Of a DNA stretch of 64,000 nucleotides, positions 10,701 to 19,022 are shown in pieces (position 1 is the stretch's first letter; every line of letters begins with the position of its first letter). The position numbers and the translations under genes were made by a program. The DNA lies in the NCBI GenBank assembly GCA_002300355.1, contig NSGV01000001.1, positions 2,108,001 to 2,172,000 on the forward strand, in the 5' to 3' direction. Under the pieces are notes generated by a model. The model did no database searches. It worked only from the letters and a program-made list of their open reading frames with translations, and was not told the origin of the DNA. This DNA comes from Streptomyces sp. TLI_235. Its GTDB lineage: Bacteria; Actinomycetota; Actinomycetes; Streptomycetales; Streptomycetaceae.

Positions 10701-10738
10701 CGACGCCGGGCGGCTCCCCCCGTGGCTGCCCGGCGTCG
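10701..10738. terminator. Long-loop hairpin between DUF3099 and the 84-aa protein gene
   Basis: Arms CGACGCCGGGC (10701-10711) and GCCCGGCGTCG (10728-10738) enclose a 16-base pyrimidine-rich loop. It lies about 160 bp after the DUF3099 stop and 84 bp before the next start, so it may be a terminator or a leader structure of the next mRNA. Confidence 0.4.
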
Positions 10739-10821
10739 TCATGCCCGCGTGCGGGAGCGCTTTCCGGGGGTGCGAGACTGGCCGTGACAGCTCCGGCAGC
10801 TCCCCCCAGGACGGCCCCACC

Positions 10822-11076
10822 ATGGACACCCCCACCCTCGGCCTCTTCGGCACCGCCGGCACCCCCGCCGGCCCGGACGGCCCGCCGGTCTGCTCGGCCA
10901 AGGGCTGCCGCGGGACCGCCGCGTGGGTCCTGGTCTGGAACAACCCCAAGCTGCACACCCCGGACCGCCGGAAGACCTGGCTGGCCTGCGACGAGCACCG
11001 CGAACACCTCTCGCAGTTCCTCGGCGTCCGCGGCTTCCTGAAGGAGGTCGTCCCCTTCGCCGACTTCGAGGGGTAG
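10822..11076 (+). CDS. Small Cys/His-containing protein of unknown function (conserved in streptomycetes)
   Basis: An 84-aa protein starting MDTPTLGLFG. It contains C-SAKGC (two cysteines spaced C-x4-C), then WVLVWNNPKLHTPDRRKTWLACDEHREHLSQFL. The Cys pair plus the later Cys and His residues could form a small zinc site. Proteins of this pattern are common in Streptomyces and have sometimes been labelled acetone carboxylase in annotations, which a protein this short cannot support on its own. The ATG at 10822 is preferred over the in-frame ATG at 10654, whose extension is low complexity. A modest AGGA site precedes it. Confidence 0.72.
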   Translation: MDTPTLGLFGTAGTPAGPDGPPVCSAKGCRGTAAWVLVWNNPKLHTPDRRKTWLACDEHREHLSQFLGVRGFLKEVVPFADFEG

Positions 11077-11146
11077 GGGCGCCGCTGCAAGGCACACGGG
11101 CGGCCAGATCAGGGGCGCGGGGAACCGACCGCCCCTGGGTGACTGG

Positions 11147-12136
11147 TCAGCCGCCGATGGCGGACATCGGGCGGTCGGGCTGGTGGAAGGTCGGGTCGTC
11201 GATGCCGGCGCCGGCCTTCTTGCCCCACATGGCCTTCCGCCAGAGCTCGCCGATCTCCTCGTCGCCGGCGCCCGAGCGGAGCGCCTCCCGCAGGTCGGTC
11301 TCGTCGGTGGCGAACAGGCAGTTGCGGATCTGGCCGTCGGCGGTGAGCCGGGTGCGGTCGCAGGCCCGGCAGAACGGTCGGGTGACCGAGGCGATCACGC
11401 CGACCCGGGCGGGGCCGCCGTCCACCAGCCAGCGCTCGGCGGGGGCCGCGCCACGGGCCGCGGTCGGCTCCGGGGTGAGCTCGAAGCGGGTCCGCAGCAG
11501 GACGAGGATCTCCTCCGCGGTGACCATCTGCGAGCGGTCCCAGCCGTGCTGGGCGTCCAGCGGCATCTGCTCGATGAACCGCAGCTCGTAGCCGCGCTCC
11601 AGACACCAGGCGAGCAGGTCGGCGGCCTCGTGGTCGTTGACGCCGCGCATCAGGACGGCGTTGAGCTTCACCGGGGTGAGCCCGGCGGCCTCGGCGGCGG
11701 CCAGGCCGTCCAACACGTCCTGGTGGCGCCGGCGCCGGGTGAGGGTGTGGAAGGTCTCCTCGTCGAGGGTGTCCAGCGAGACGTTGACCCGGTCCAGGCC
11801 GGCCCGTTGCAGGGCGGCGGCGGTGCGGGCGAGGCCGATGCCGTTGGTGGTCAGCGAGAGTTCGGGGCGGGGCTCCAGCTCGGCGCAGGCGGCGACGATG
11901 CCGACCAGGCCGGGCCGCAGCAGCGGTTCGCCGCCGGTGAAGCGCACCTCGCGCACCCCGAGGTCGCGCACCGCGATGCCGACCAGCCGGACGATCTCCT
12001 CGTCCGTGAGCAGCGACGGCTTCGCCAGCCACTGCAGGCCCTCCTCGGGCATGCAGTAGGTGCAGCGCAGATTGCAGCGGTCGGTGAGGGACACACGCAG
12101 ATCCACGGCCTGCCGGCCGAAGGTGTCGAGCAGCAT
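11147..12136 (-). CDS. moaA: GTP 3',8-cyclase MoaA (molybdenum cofactor biosynthesis)
   Basis: A 329-aa radical-SAM enzyme that converts GTP to 3',8-cyclo-7,8-dihydro-GTP, the first step of molybdopterin synthesis. The SAM cluster is C21-x3-C25-x2-C28 ([13 protein letters not shown]). [11 protein letters not shown] follows. The second cluster motif is [21 protein letters not shown]. The C-terminus ends in the Gly-Gly dipeptide required for activity. The start at 12136 follows AAAGGGGGCC; the frame is open further upstream but without family similarity. It stands alone; other moa genes are not in the window. Confidence 0.95.
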   Translation of the reverse strand: MLLDTFGRQAVDLRVSLTDRCNLRCTYCMPEEGLQWLAKPSLLTDEEIVRLVGIAVRDLGVREVRFTGGEPLLRPGLVGIVAACAELEPRPELSLTTNGIGLARTAAALQRAGLDRVNVSLDTLDEETFHTLTRRRRHQDVLDGLAAAEAAGLTPVKLNAVLMRGVNDHEAADLLAWCLERGYELRFIEQMPLDAQHGWDRSQMVTAEEILVLLRTRFELTPEPTAARGAAPAERWLVDGGPARVGVIASVTRPFCRACDRTRLTADGQIRNCLFATDETDLREALRSGAGDEEIGELWRKAMWGKKAGAGIDDPTFHQPDRPMSAIGG

Positions 12137-12171
12137 CGCGGCCCCCTTTCCCGAAGCCTGTGTTCCGTGGT

Positions 12172-12196
12172 GCCCGCGGCCCGGAAGACCGCGGGC
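12172..12196. terminator. Hairpin downstream of the acetate symporter gene
   Basis: GCCCGCGG (12172-12179) pairs with CCGCGGGC (12189-12196) around a 9-base loop, about 100 bp after the symporter stop and just before moaA. It could separate the two transcripts. Confidence 0.45.
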
Positions 12197-12293
12197 CCGG
12201 CCGCCGTTGCGGGCGGGCCGGGCCAGCTTATCGATCGGGGTGGCGCCCGTCCGGGGTCCGTCCGGTCGGTGGGCTCCGGTTGGCGAACTCCGG

Positions 12294-13904
12294 TCAGTGG
12301 GCGCCCAGCCCGGTGAGCGAGCGGACCTCCAGTTCAGCGTACTTCGCCGGGTCGGCGGTCTCCTTGGAGAGCAGAGTGCCGATCCAGCCGGCCAGGAAGC
12401 CGACCGGGATGGAGACCAGGCCGGGATTCTCCAGCGGGAACCAGTGGAAGTCGGCGTCGGGGAACAGCGAGTTCTTGCCACCGGAGACGACGGTGGAGAA
12501 CACCACCAGGGTGACGGAGGTGATCAGGCCCGCATAGACGGAGCTGACCGCGCCGGCGGTGTTGAAGCGCTTCCAGAACAGCGAGTACAGCAGGGTGGGC
12601 AGGTTGGCGGAGGCGGCGACCGCGAAGGCCAGGGCGACCAGGGCGGCGGCGTTCAGCTTGTCCGCGAAGATCGACAGCAGGATGGCGATCGCGCCGATCG
12701 CCACCGCGGCCAGCTTGGCCGAGCGGACCTCCTCCTTCTCCGAGGCCTTGCCCCGGCGGATCACGTTGGCCCACAGGTCGTGGGCGAAGGAGGCCGAGGA
12801 GGCGAGGGTGAGGCCGGCCACGACGGCGAGGATGGTGGCGAACGCGACCGCGGAGATCACCGCGAGCAGGATCGCCCCGCCGGTGGAGCCGGCGCCACCG
12901 CCGAGCTGCTCGGCGAGCAGCGGGGCCGCGGTGTTGCCGGCCGCGTTGGACGCCTTGATGGCCTTCGGCCCGACCAGCGCGGCCGCGCCGAAGCCGAGCG
13001 CCAGGGTCATCAGATAGAAGCCTCCGATGATGCCGATCGCCCAGAGCACGGACTTCCGGGCGGCCTTCGCGGTGGGCACCGTGTAGAAGCGGACCAGGAT
13101 GTGCGGCAGGCCCGCCGTGCCCAGCACCAGGGCGAGGCCGAGGCTGAGGAAGTCCAGCTTGGTGGTGCCGGTGGCGCCGTACTTCAGGCCGGGCTCCAGG
13201 AAAGCCGCGCCCTTGCCGCTGGCCTCGGAGGCGGCGCCGAGCAGGCTGGACAGGTTGAAGTGGTACTTGGCGAGCACCAGGACGGTCATCAGCGCGGTGC
13301 CGGCGATGAGCAGCACCGCCTTGACGATCTGCACCCAGGTGGTGCCCTTCATGCCGCCGATGGCGACGTAGATCACCATCAGTGCGCCGACCGCGACGAT
13401 CGTCCACCGCTTGGCACCGTCGCCGCTGACCCCGAGCAGCAGGGCGACCAGCGAGCCGGCGCCGACCATCTGCGCCAGCAGGTAGAAGATCGACACCACG
13501 ATGGTGGAGACGCCGGCGGCGGTCCGCACCGGGCGCTGGCGCATCCGGAAGGCCAGCACGTCGGCCATGGTGTAGCGGCCGGAGTTGCGCAGCGGCTCGG
13601 CGACCAGCAGCAGGGCGACCAGCCAGGCCACCAGGAAGCCGATGGAGTAGAGGAAGCCGTCGTAGCCGAAGAGCGCGATGGCGCCGGCGATGCCGAGGAA
13701 CGAGGCCGCCGACATGTAGTCGCCGGAGATGGCGAGGCCGTTCTGGAAGCCGGTGAAGCCGCGGCCGCCGGCGTAGAAGTCGGCGGCGTCCTTGGTCTGC
13801 CGGCCGGCCCAGATCGTGATGCCGAGGGTGGCGGCCACGAAGAGGCCGAACAGGGTCATGGTGAGGCCGCGGTGGTCGCTCGCGGCGCTGGCCAGCTGGA
13901 TCAT
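12294..13904 (-). CDS. Cation/acetate symporter (ActP-like, SSS family)
   Basis: A 536-aa sodium:solute symporter with about 13 hydrophobic helices. [43 protein letters not shown] is the ActP-type start of the core, and [17 protein letters not shown] and [16 protein letters not shown] are strong family segments. ActP imports acetate and related short carboxylates across the cytoplasmic membrane. It overlaps the upstream DUF485 gene by 4 bp (ATGA), the classical yjcH-actP arrangement. Acetate uptake fits the ethylmalonyl-CoA genes near 54 kb, although they are far apart. Confidence 0.93.
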   Translation of the reverse strand: MIQLASAASDHRGLTMTLFGLFVAATLGITIWAGRQTKDAADFYAGGRGFTGFQNGLAISGDYMSAASFLGIAGAIALFGYDGFLYSIGFLVAWLVALLLVAEPLRNSGRYTMADVLAFRMRQRPVRTAAGVSTIVVSIFYLLAQMVGAGSLVALLLGVSGDGAKRWTIVAVGALMVIYVAIGGMKGTTWVQIVKAVLLIAGTALMTVLVLAKYHFNLSSLLGAASEASGKGAAFLEPGLKYGATGTTKLDFLSLGLALVLGTAGLPHILVRFYTVPTAKAARKSVLWAIGIIGGFYLMTLALGFGAAALVGPKAIKASNAAGNTAAPLLAEQLGGGAGSTGGAILLAVISAVAFATILAVVAGLTLASSASFAHDLWANVIRRGKASEKEEVRSAKLAAVAIGAIAILLSIFADKLNAAALVALAFAVAASANLPTLLYSLFWKRFNTAGAVSSVYAGLITSVTLVVFSTVVSGGKNSLFPDADFHWFPLENPGLVSIPVGFLAGWIGTLLSKETADPAKYAELEVRSLTGLGAH

Positions 13905-14263
13905 TCGGCGGCCTCCCGGGGGGCGTGGACGGCGGCGGCGGAGTGGCTCTCGCGGATCGCCCCGGCGGGCGGGTCGAGCCGCCGGTCCGCGTAGCGGGCG
14001 TACCAGGCGGCGATGGCGAAGGTGGAGGCGAACTGCAGCAGGCCGAGCACCAGCGCGGTGTTGACGTGGCCGACCACCTTGGCGGCCATGAACGCCGGTG
14101 CGTAGCTCGACAGCAGCACGTACAGCAGGTACCAGAGGATGAAGCCGATGGTGACCGGGAAGGCGAAGCTCCGGAAGGCGGACCGCAGTCCGCGGAACTC
14201 CTCGCTCTCCTCGATCCGTTGCACGTCTACGGCGGCGGCCTCGGCGGCCGGTGGAGTGTCCAC
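13901..14263 (-). CDS. DUF485 membrane protein (YjcH-like partner of ActP)
   Basis: A 120-aa protein with two helices (about 38-58 and 73-93), motif FRGLRSAFRSFAFPVTIGFILWYLLYVLLSSYAP, and a short cytosolic tail. DUF485 proteins are encoded directly upstream of ActP-type symporters and probably help assemble or regulate them. GTG start at 14263 with a clear AGGAG site. The TGA stop overlaps the symporter ATG, so translation is coupled. Confidence 0.9.
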   Translation of the reverse strand: MDTPPAAEAAAVDVQRIEESEEFRGLRSAFRSFAFPVTIGFILWYLLYVLLSSYAPAFMAAKVVGHVNTALVLGLLQFASTFAIAAWYARYADRRLDPPAGAIRESHSAAAVHAPREAAE

Positions 14264-14329
14264 GCGGTGTCTCCTGACGTCGGCGGGGTGCGCGGGTGGA
14301 TCACTGGGGCGTGAGGGGCATCACAGGCA

Positions 14330-14361
14330 CGGTGCGGCTGCATGCTAGATCCACCGCACCG
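14330..14361. promoter_or_regulatory. Inverted repeat upstream of the DUF485-actP operon
   Basis: CGGTGCGG (14330-14337) and CCGCACCG (14354-14361), perfect 8-bp arms with a 16-bp spacer, about 70 bp before the DUF485 start. A candidate operator; no regulator gene lies beside it. Confidence 0.35.
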
Positions 14362-14430
14362 CGCGCGACAGCGTCCGCGCACGATCGGCCGCGGGCCGTC
14401 CCCGATCTGGCCGAAAATCGTCAGCGCAAA

Positions 14431-14468
14431 CACCGGGGCGGTGCCGCGTGCGCGGCACCGCCCCGGTG
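14431..14468. terminator. 18-bp perfect hairpin terminator after the alcohol dehydrogenase gene
   Basis: CACCGGGGCGGTGCCGCG (14431-14448) pairs fully with 14451-14468 across a 2-base gap, 23 bp after the stop of the alcohol dehydrogenase on the minus strand. One of the strongest hairpins in the window. Confidence 0.85.
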
Positions 14469-14490
14469 GTTCAGGCGTGGTGAGGGAGCG

Positions 14491-15534
14491 TCAGAAGGAG
14501 ATCCGGACCTTCAGCGCCTCGCGGTCGTGCATGGCGCGGTAGCCGTCCGGCACGCCGTCCAGGTCGACGGTGCGGTCGAAGACCAGGCCCGGGTCGATCG
14601 CGCCGGACAGCACGTCCGGCAGCAGCTCGGGGATGTAGGCGCGGGCGGGGGCGACACCGCCGGCCAGCGCCACGTTCCGGCCGAACATCTGCGCGATGTC
14701 CACGCCGGCGCTGCCGCCGTGCGGCACGCCGACGTAGCCGACCGCGCCGCCGTCCCGGGCGATCGAGATCGCGGTGCGCATCGATTCCTCGGTGCCGACG
14801 GCCTCCAGGACGGCGTGCGCGCCCTGACCGCCGGTCAGCTCCTTGACCGCCTCGATCGCGGCCTCGCCGCGCTCGGCGACCACGTCGGTGGCGCCGAAGC
14901 TGCGGGCGATCGCGGTGCGCTGCTCGTGCCGGCCCAGCGCGATGATCCGGCCGGCGCCGAGCCGCTGGGCGGCGAGCACGCCGCACAGGCCGACCGCGCC
15001 GTCGCCGACCACGGCCACCGTGGCGCCGGGCCGCACCCGGGCGGCGACCGCGGCGTGGTGGCCGGTGCTCATCACGTCCGAGAGGGCGAGCAGGCCGGGC
15101 AGCAGCTTCTCCTCGCCGGCCGCCTCCTTCGGCAGCTTGACCAGGGTGCCGTCGGCGAACGGCACGCGGACGGCCTCGCCCTGGCCGCCGTCGGAGCCCA
15201 CCTCGCCCCAGAAGCCGCCCTCCGGGCAGGAGGTGTGCAGGCCCTCGCGGCAGAAGTCGCAGGTGCCGTCGGACCAGACGAAGGGGGCCACCACGAAGTC
15301 ACCGCGGGTGAAACCGGTCACCTCGGAGCCGACCTCCTCGACGATGCCGAGGAACTCGTGGCCGATCCGCTGCCCGGCGACCCGGGACGCCACGCCCCGG
15401 TACGCCCACAGGTCGCTGCCGCAGATGCAGGCGTTGACCACCCGCACCACGGCGTCGGTCGGCCGCCGGACCACCGGGTCGGGCACCTCCTCGATCCGGA
15501 TGTCGTTGGGGCCGTGGATCACGGTGGCGCGCAT
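14491..15534 (-). CDS. Zinc-dependent alcohol dehydrogenase family protein
   Basis: A 347-aa medium-chain dehydrogenase/reductase. The catalytic zinc ligands appear in NACICGSDLW and GHEFLG. The NAD(P)-binding loop is VVGDGAVGLCG. The structural-zinc lobe reads SDGTCDFCREGLHTSC, so three cysteines are kept and the usual first Cys is Asp, a variant that can still bind zinc. The substrate is unknown. The ATG at 15534 follows TAAGGAAG. It is a single-gene unit closed by a strong terminator and divergent from the exonuclease gene. Confidence 0.88.
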   Translation of the reverse strand: MRATVIHGPNDIRIEEVPDPVVRRPTDAVVRVVNACICGSDLWAYRGVASRVAGQRIGHEFLGIVEEVGSEVTGFTRGDFVVAPFVWSDGTCDFCREGLHTSCPEGGFWGEVGSDGGQGEAVRVPFADGTLVKLPKEAAGEEKLLPGLLALSDVMSTGHHAAVAARVRPGATVAVVGDGAVGLCGVLAAQRLGAGRIIALGRHEQRTAIARSFGATDVVAERGEAAIEAVKELTGGQGAHAVLEAVGTEESMRTAISIARDGGAVGYVGVPHGGSAGVDIAQMFGRNVALAGGVAPARAYIPELLPDVLSGAIDPGLVFDRTVDLDGVPDGYRAMHDREALKVRISF

Positions 15535-15690
15535 GGGGCTTCCTTACGGGGTGCGGGGGTGGTTCGTCGGGGTGCTGACGACCCGGGGAGGGCCGCGAGG
15601 ATGTACGACCGCTCCGACGACCACTCTATTCCGGCCCGGTCGGGGCCACCGCCCGCCGCCGATCGGCCCGGCCCCGGCACCGGTCGGCCT

Positions 15691-15696
15691 TAGAGT
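15691..15696 (+). promoter_or_regulatory. -10 element of a leaderless promoter (exonuclease gene)
   Basis: TAGAGT lies 8 bases before the ATG at 15705 and no Shine-Dalgarno sequence is present. This geometry indicates transcription starting at or next to the start codon. Confidence 0.5.
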
Positions 15697-15704
15697 GGTG
15701 CACC

Positions 15705-16715
15705 ATGCATGCGATCGAGTCCCCGCGGGACGGCCTGGCCGCCCTCGCACCCCTCCCGGCGCCACGCCCCGCCGCCGAGGCCGGCACCGGCTTCGCCGTC
15801 GTCGACGTCGAGACCACCGGGCTCGGCCGCGCCGACCGGGTCGTCTCCGCGGGCGTGTACCAGCTGGACGCGCAGGGCGAGGTGACGGCGCACTGGTACA
15901 CCCTCGTCAACCCGGGCCGCGACCCCGGGCCGGTGTGGATCCACGGGCTGACCGCCGAGATGCTGGCCGACGCCCCGACCTTCCCCGAGATCGCCGGGGA
16001 GCTGGCGGACCGGCTGCGCGGCCGGGTCATGGTCGCGCACAACGCGCTCTTCGACTGGAACATGATCGCCCGGGAGTTCGCCCGCGCCGGGCTGCGCGCC
16101 CCGGTCGAGCAGCGGCTGTGCACCATGGTGCTCTCCCGCGACCTGGGCCTGCCGCTGCCCAACGGCAAGCTGGCCTCACTGGCCGCGCACTTCGGGGTGC
16201 GGCAGCAGCAGGCGCACAACGCGCTGGACGACGCCCGGGTGCTCGCCGAGGCGTTCCGGCCCAGCCTGCAGCTGGCCCGGGAGTTCGGGGTGCCGCTGCC
16301 GCTGACCACCTGCGTGGCCGTCACCGACCTCGGCGAGGACTCCCCCGCACCGTCCCGCGGCCCCTCCTGGTCGTCCTCCTACCGCCCGAGCCGCAAGCGG
16401 CCGGCCTGCCCCTACCCGAACCCGGGCCGCTGGCTGGACGGCTCCCCGCTGGTCCAGGGCATGCGGGTGGCCATCACCGGCGACACCGCCACCGAGCGGG
16501 AGGTGCTGGAGGACCGTGCGATCGAGGCCGGCCTGCACATCGCGACCTCGGTGAGCCGGCTCACCAGCCTGCTCGTCACCAACGAGCCGGGCAGCTGGAG
16601 CGGCAAGGCCCGCAAGGCCCGCGAGCACGGCACCCCGGTGGTCGGCGAGGACGCCTTCCTCCAGCTGCTGCGGGAGGTCGCACCCCACCCCGGTGTCCGG
16701 TCCGCGGATCAGTAG
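15705..16715 (+). CDS. DEDDh-family 3'-5' exonuclease with BRCT-like C-terminal domain
   Basis: A 336-aa protein. Residues about 25-190 are a DnaQ-like DEDDh exonuclease: VVDVETTGLG (Exo I, D and E), HNALFDWNMI (Exo II), and HNALDDARVLAEAF (Exo III, H...D). Residues about 250-330 (GMRVAITGDTATEREVLEDRAIEAG... TNEPGSWSGKARKAREHGTPVVGEDAFL) look like a BRCT-type fold as in DNA ligase. Together this suggests a DNA repair or proofreading-like nuclease, not the replicative epsilon subunit. No Shine-Dalgarno is seen; the promoter appears leaderless. The SURF1 gene starts 18 bp after its stop. Confidence 0.86.
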   Translation: MHAIESPRDGLAALAPLPAPRPAAEAGTGFAVVDVETTGLGRADRVVSAGVYQLDAQGEVTAHWYTLVNPGRDPGPVWIHGLTAEMLADAPTFPEIAGELADRLRGRVMVAHNALFDWNMIAREFARAGLRAPVEQRLCTMVLSRDLGLPLPNGKLASLAAHFGVRQQQAHNALDDARVLAEAFRPSLQLAREFGVPLPLTTCVAVTDLGEDSPAPSRGPSWSSSYRPSRKRPACPYPNPGRWLDGSPLVQGMRVAITGDTATEREVLEDRAIEAGLHIATSVSRLTSLLVTNEPGSWSGKARKAREHGTPVVGEDAFLQLLREVAPHPGVRSADQ

Positions 16716-16719
16716 GGCG

Positions 16720-16725
16720 TAGCGT
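16720..16725 (+). promoter_or_regulatory. -10 element of a leaderless promoter (SURF1 gene)
   Basis: TAGCGT ends 7 bases before GTG 16733, the spacing of a leaderless start, which helps fix the SURF1 start codon. It lies just past the exonuclease stop. Confidence 0.5.
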
Positions 16726-16732
16726 GCCGGGT

Positions 16733-17530
16733 GTGTACCGATTTCTGCTGTCCCGGCGCTGGGCGGTCATCACGCTGACCGTGCTGCTGCTGATCCCCGT
16801 CATGGTCCGGCTGGGGTTCTGGCAGCTGCACCGGCACGAGGCTCGGGTCGCCCGCAACGACCTGATCGCGCGCAGCCTGAAGGCGGCGCCGGTCGCGTTC
16901 GACTCGCTGTCCTCCCCCGGGTACGCCGTGCCGGGCGACCTGACCTGGCGCACGGTGACGGCCACCGGTACGTACGACGCCGCGCACGAGTTCGTCGTCC
17001 GCGGCCGCACCGAGCCGGACGGCAGCAGCATCGGGTACTTCGTGGTGACGCCGCTGCGGCTGGCCGACGGCCGCGGCTCGGTGCTGGTCAACCGGGGCTG
17101 GGTGGACTCCGGCACCGACGCCACCAGCTACCCGGCGGTGCCGGCGCCGGCCGGCGGGCAGGTCACCGTGACCGGCCGGCTGCGCGCCGACGAGACCACG
17201 GCCAGCAGCGGCATCCGGGACCGCGGCGGCCTGCCGGACCGGCAGTTCAAGCTGATCAACAGCGCACAGCAGGCTAAGGCCACCGGCGCCACCGTGCTCG
17301 GCGGCTACCTGGAGCTGGTCTCCGCCACCCCGGCCGTCGGCGACTCCCCCGTGCTGCTCGGCGAGCCCAACCACTCGGACATCGGCCCGCACATGGCCTA
17401 CGCCGTGCAGTGGTGGCTGTTCGCCGCGCTGGTGCCGGTCGGCCTGGTGGTGCTGGCCCGCCGCGAGGCCAAGGAGCGGGCGGCCGAGCTGGCCGCCGCC
17501 GCGCCGGCCGCGGAGCTCGCGGACGCGTAG
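16733..17530 (+). CDS. SURF1 family protein (cytochrome oxidase assembly)
   Basis: A 265-aa SURF1 homologue: N-terminal helix (about 8-28) followed by the signature LGFWQLHRHEARVARNDLI, a central extracytoplasmic domain with DLTWRTVTATGTYD, VRGRTEPDGSSIGYFVVTPL and VLVNRGWVD, and a C-terminal helix preceded by HMAYAVQWWLFA. SURF1 helps insert heme a into cytochrome c oxidase. GTG 16733 gives the canonical MYRFLLSRRW start and has TAGCGT seven bases upstream. GTG 16724 is an alternative with a GTAGGG stretch before it. Confidence 0.9.
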   Translation: MYRFLLSRRWAVITLTVLLLIPVMVRLGFWQLHRHEARVARNDLIARSLKAAPVAFDSLSSPGYAVPGDLTWRTVTATGTYDAAHEFVVRGRTEPDGSSIGYFVVTPLRLADGRGSVLVNRGWVDSGTDATSYPAVPAPAGGQVTVTGRLRADETTASSGIRDRGGLPDRQFKLINSAQQAKATGATVLGGYLELVSATPAVGDSPVLLGEPNHSDIGPHMAYAVQWWLFAALVPVGLVVLARREAKERAAELAAAAPAAELADA

Positions 17531-17547
17531 CCGGCGGCCGGGCCGGC

Positions 17548-18093
17548 TCAGTGCTGGGTGTTCCAGAAGCCGATCGCGAGGGCACCCCACCAGCCGAGCT
17601 GGGAGACCAGGGCCGAGAGGGCGCCGCGCAGCAGCAGCCGCCGCTTCGCCCGGCCGGCGCCGCCGGCCTCCAGGCGTCGGGCCAGGGCGGTGGCGTGCAC
17701 GCCGTTCAACGCGATCATCAGGACGAGCAGCAGCTTGACCTGGGTGAGCCGGGAGTCGAGGTGCGGCTCCAGCAGGATGCCGCTGAGGGTGAGGCCCGCG
17801 AGGCCGGCCCAGACCGGCACGTGCAGCGGCGCGGTGGACTCGACGACCTGGGCGAGCGTGCGGCGGCCGAGCAGCCACAGCACACCGAGGTAGTCCACGG
17901 CCAGGACGGCGCCGAAGCCGACCACCAGCGAGACCAGGTGTCCGAAGAGCGCCGCGGTGTGCAGTGAGGCGTCGGCCTGCACGTGGCCCTCCGTCCAGGC
18001 GCTGCCGGCCCACAGCAGGCAGAGTGCGACGGAGACCAGCAGACAGCGGGCGACCGTCCCGGAGAGCGGGGCGATGTCGTCGGACTCGGTCAT
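17548..18093 (-). CDS. Integral membrane protein, CopD/DUF2214-like
   Basis: A 181-aa protein with about four to five hydrophobic helices. The second (HTAALFGHLVSLVVGFGAVLAVDYLG) has the His-plus-GFGAVL pattern found in small CopD/DUF2214-type heme or metal-related membrane proteins. Function unknown. The ATG at 18093 (MTESDD) is used; the frame open to 18165 would run into a probable iron-box element 36 bp upstream of this start. That site suggests iron-dependent repression. It converges on the SURF1 gene with only 17 bp between the stops. Confidence 0.72.
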   Translation of the reverse strand: MTESDDIAPLSGTVARCLLVSVALCLLWAGSAWTEGHVQADASLHTAALFGHLVSLVVGFGAVLAVDYLGVLWLLGRRTLAQVVESTAPLHVPVWAGLAGLTLSGILLEPHLDSRLTQVKLLLVLMIALNGVHATALARRLEAGGAGRAKRRLLLRGALSALVSQLGWWGALAIGFWNTQH

Positions 18094-18128
18094 GGTGGTG
18101 CTCCGTGGGGGGTGGGGGAGGGCGAAAG

Positions 18129-18147
18129 CGAGGTTAGGTTTCCCTAA
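18129..18147. promoter_or_regulatory. Iron-box-like site (DtxR/DmdR type)
   Basis: CGAGGTTAGGTTTCCCTAA matches 14 of 19 positions of the DtxR/DmdR/IdeR box TTAGGTTAGGCTAACCTAA, and contains TTAGG-N4-CCTAA. It is centred 45 bp before the membrane-protein start and about 90 bp before the divergent SDR gene. The assignment is my own alignment by eye. Confidence 0.5.
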
Positions 18148-18227
18148 GTCCCGACCGCGCGTCAACCCGGCACCACGGGGTGAGACCCGGTCCGCGCGAT
18201 CCGGACCCGACCGGGGAGGATGGGCGC

Positions 18228-18989
18228 ATGGATCTCGGACTGCAGCAGAAGGTGTACGTACTGACCGGCGCGACCCGCGGCCTGGGGCTGGCCTCCGCGC
18301 GCGAGCTGGTCGCCGACGGCGCCCGGGTGGTGGTCAGCGGCCGGCACGAGGAGTCGGTGACCGCGGCGGTCGAGGAGCTCGGCGGGCCGGAGCACGCGCA
18401 CGGCGTGGTCGCCGACAACGGCGACCCGGCCAGCGCGGGGCTCCTGGTCGAGGCCGCGCGCGAGCGGTTCGGCCGCTTCGACGGCGTGCTGATCAGCGTC
18501 GGCGGGCCCACCGCCGGTCCGGTGCTCCGGGCCGAGGACGAGGCCTGGCGCGGCGCCTTCGAGTCGGTCTTCCTCGGTGCGCTGCGGATCGCGCGGACGG
18601 CCGCGGCGGAGCTGGCGGAGGGCGGCGTGATCGGCTTCGTGCTGTCCGGCTCGGTCCGCGAGCCGATCGCCGGCCTCGGCATCTCGAACGGCCTGCGGCC
18701 CGGCCTGGCGATGGCCGCGAAGTCGCTGGCGGACGAGCTCGGCCCGCGCGGGATCCGGGTGGTCGGCCTGATGCCGGCCCGGATCGACACCGACCGGGTC
18801 CGCGAGCTGGACGAGCTGAGCGGCGACCCGGCGGCGGCCCGGGCGCGGGCGAGCGCGGCGATCCCGCTCGGCCGCTACGGCACTCCGGAGGAGTTCGGCA
18901 AGGTCGCGGCCTTCCTGCTCTCCCCCGCGGCCTCCTACCTCACCGGCGTGATGGTGCCGGTGGACGGCGGCGCCCTGCGCGGTCTCTGA
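18228..18989 (+). CDS. SDR family oxidoreductase
   Basis: A 253-aa short-chain dehydrogenase/reductase. The cofactor loop is TGATRGLGLA (13-22). A VVADNGDPAS segment and SVGGPTAGP (replacing the usual NNAG) follow. The usual catalytic Tyr-x3-Lys is not seen: the expected region reads GLGISNGLRPGLAMAAKSLADELG, keeping the Lys but replacing the Tyr by Asn/Gly-type residues. It resembles bacilysin/BacC-like or 3-oxoacyl reductase-like SDRs with an atypical site, so activity is uncertain. The start at 18228 has a GGGGAGGA ribosome site. It converges on the AmaP operon. Confidence 0.82.
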   Translation: MDLGLQQKVYVLTGATRGLGLASARELVADGARVVVSGRHEESVTAAVEELGGPEHAHGVVADNGDPASAGLLVEAARERFGRFDGVLISVGGPTAGPVLRAEDEAWRGAFESVFLGALRIARTAAAELAEGGVIGFVLSGSVREPIAGLGISNGLRPGLAMAAKSLADELGPRGIRVVGLMPARIDTDRVRELDELSGDPAAARARASAAIPLGRYGTPEEFGKVAAFLLSPAASYLTGVMVPVDGGALRGL

Positions 18990-19022
18990 CGGCCCGTCCG
19001 GCTTCGCCGACGCCGCGCGGGC

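Noticed and set aside
10621..10821. Riboswitch upstream of the 84-aa protein gene
   Set aside because: The region has a GC hairpin and an AT-richer patch but no aptamer motif I can recognise, so only a hairpin is listed.
16724..16726. GTG 16724 as start of SURF1
   Set aside because: It has a modest GTAGGG stretch before it, but GTG 16733 has TAGCGT at the exact leaderless distance and gives the usual N-terminus.
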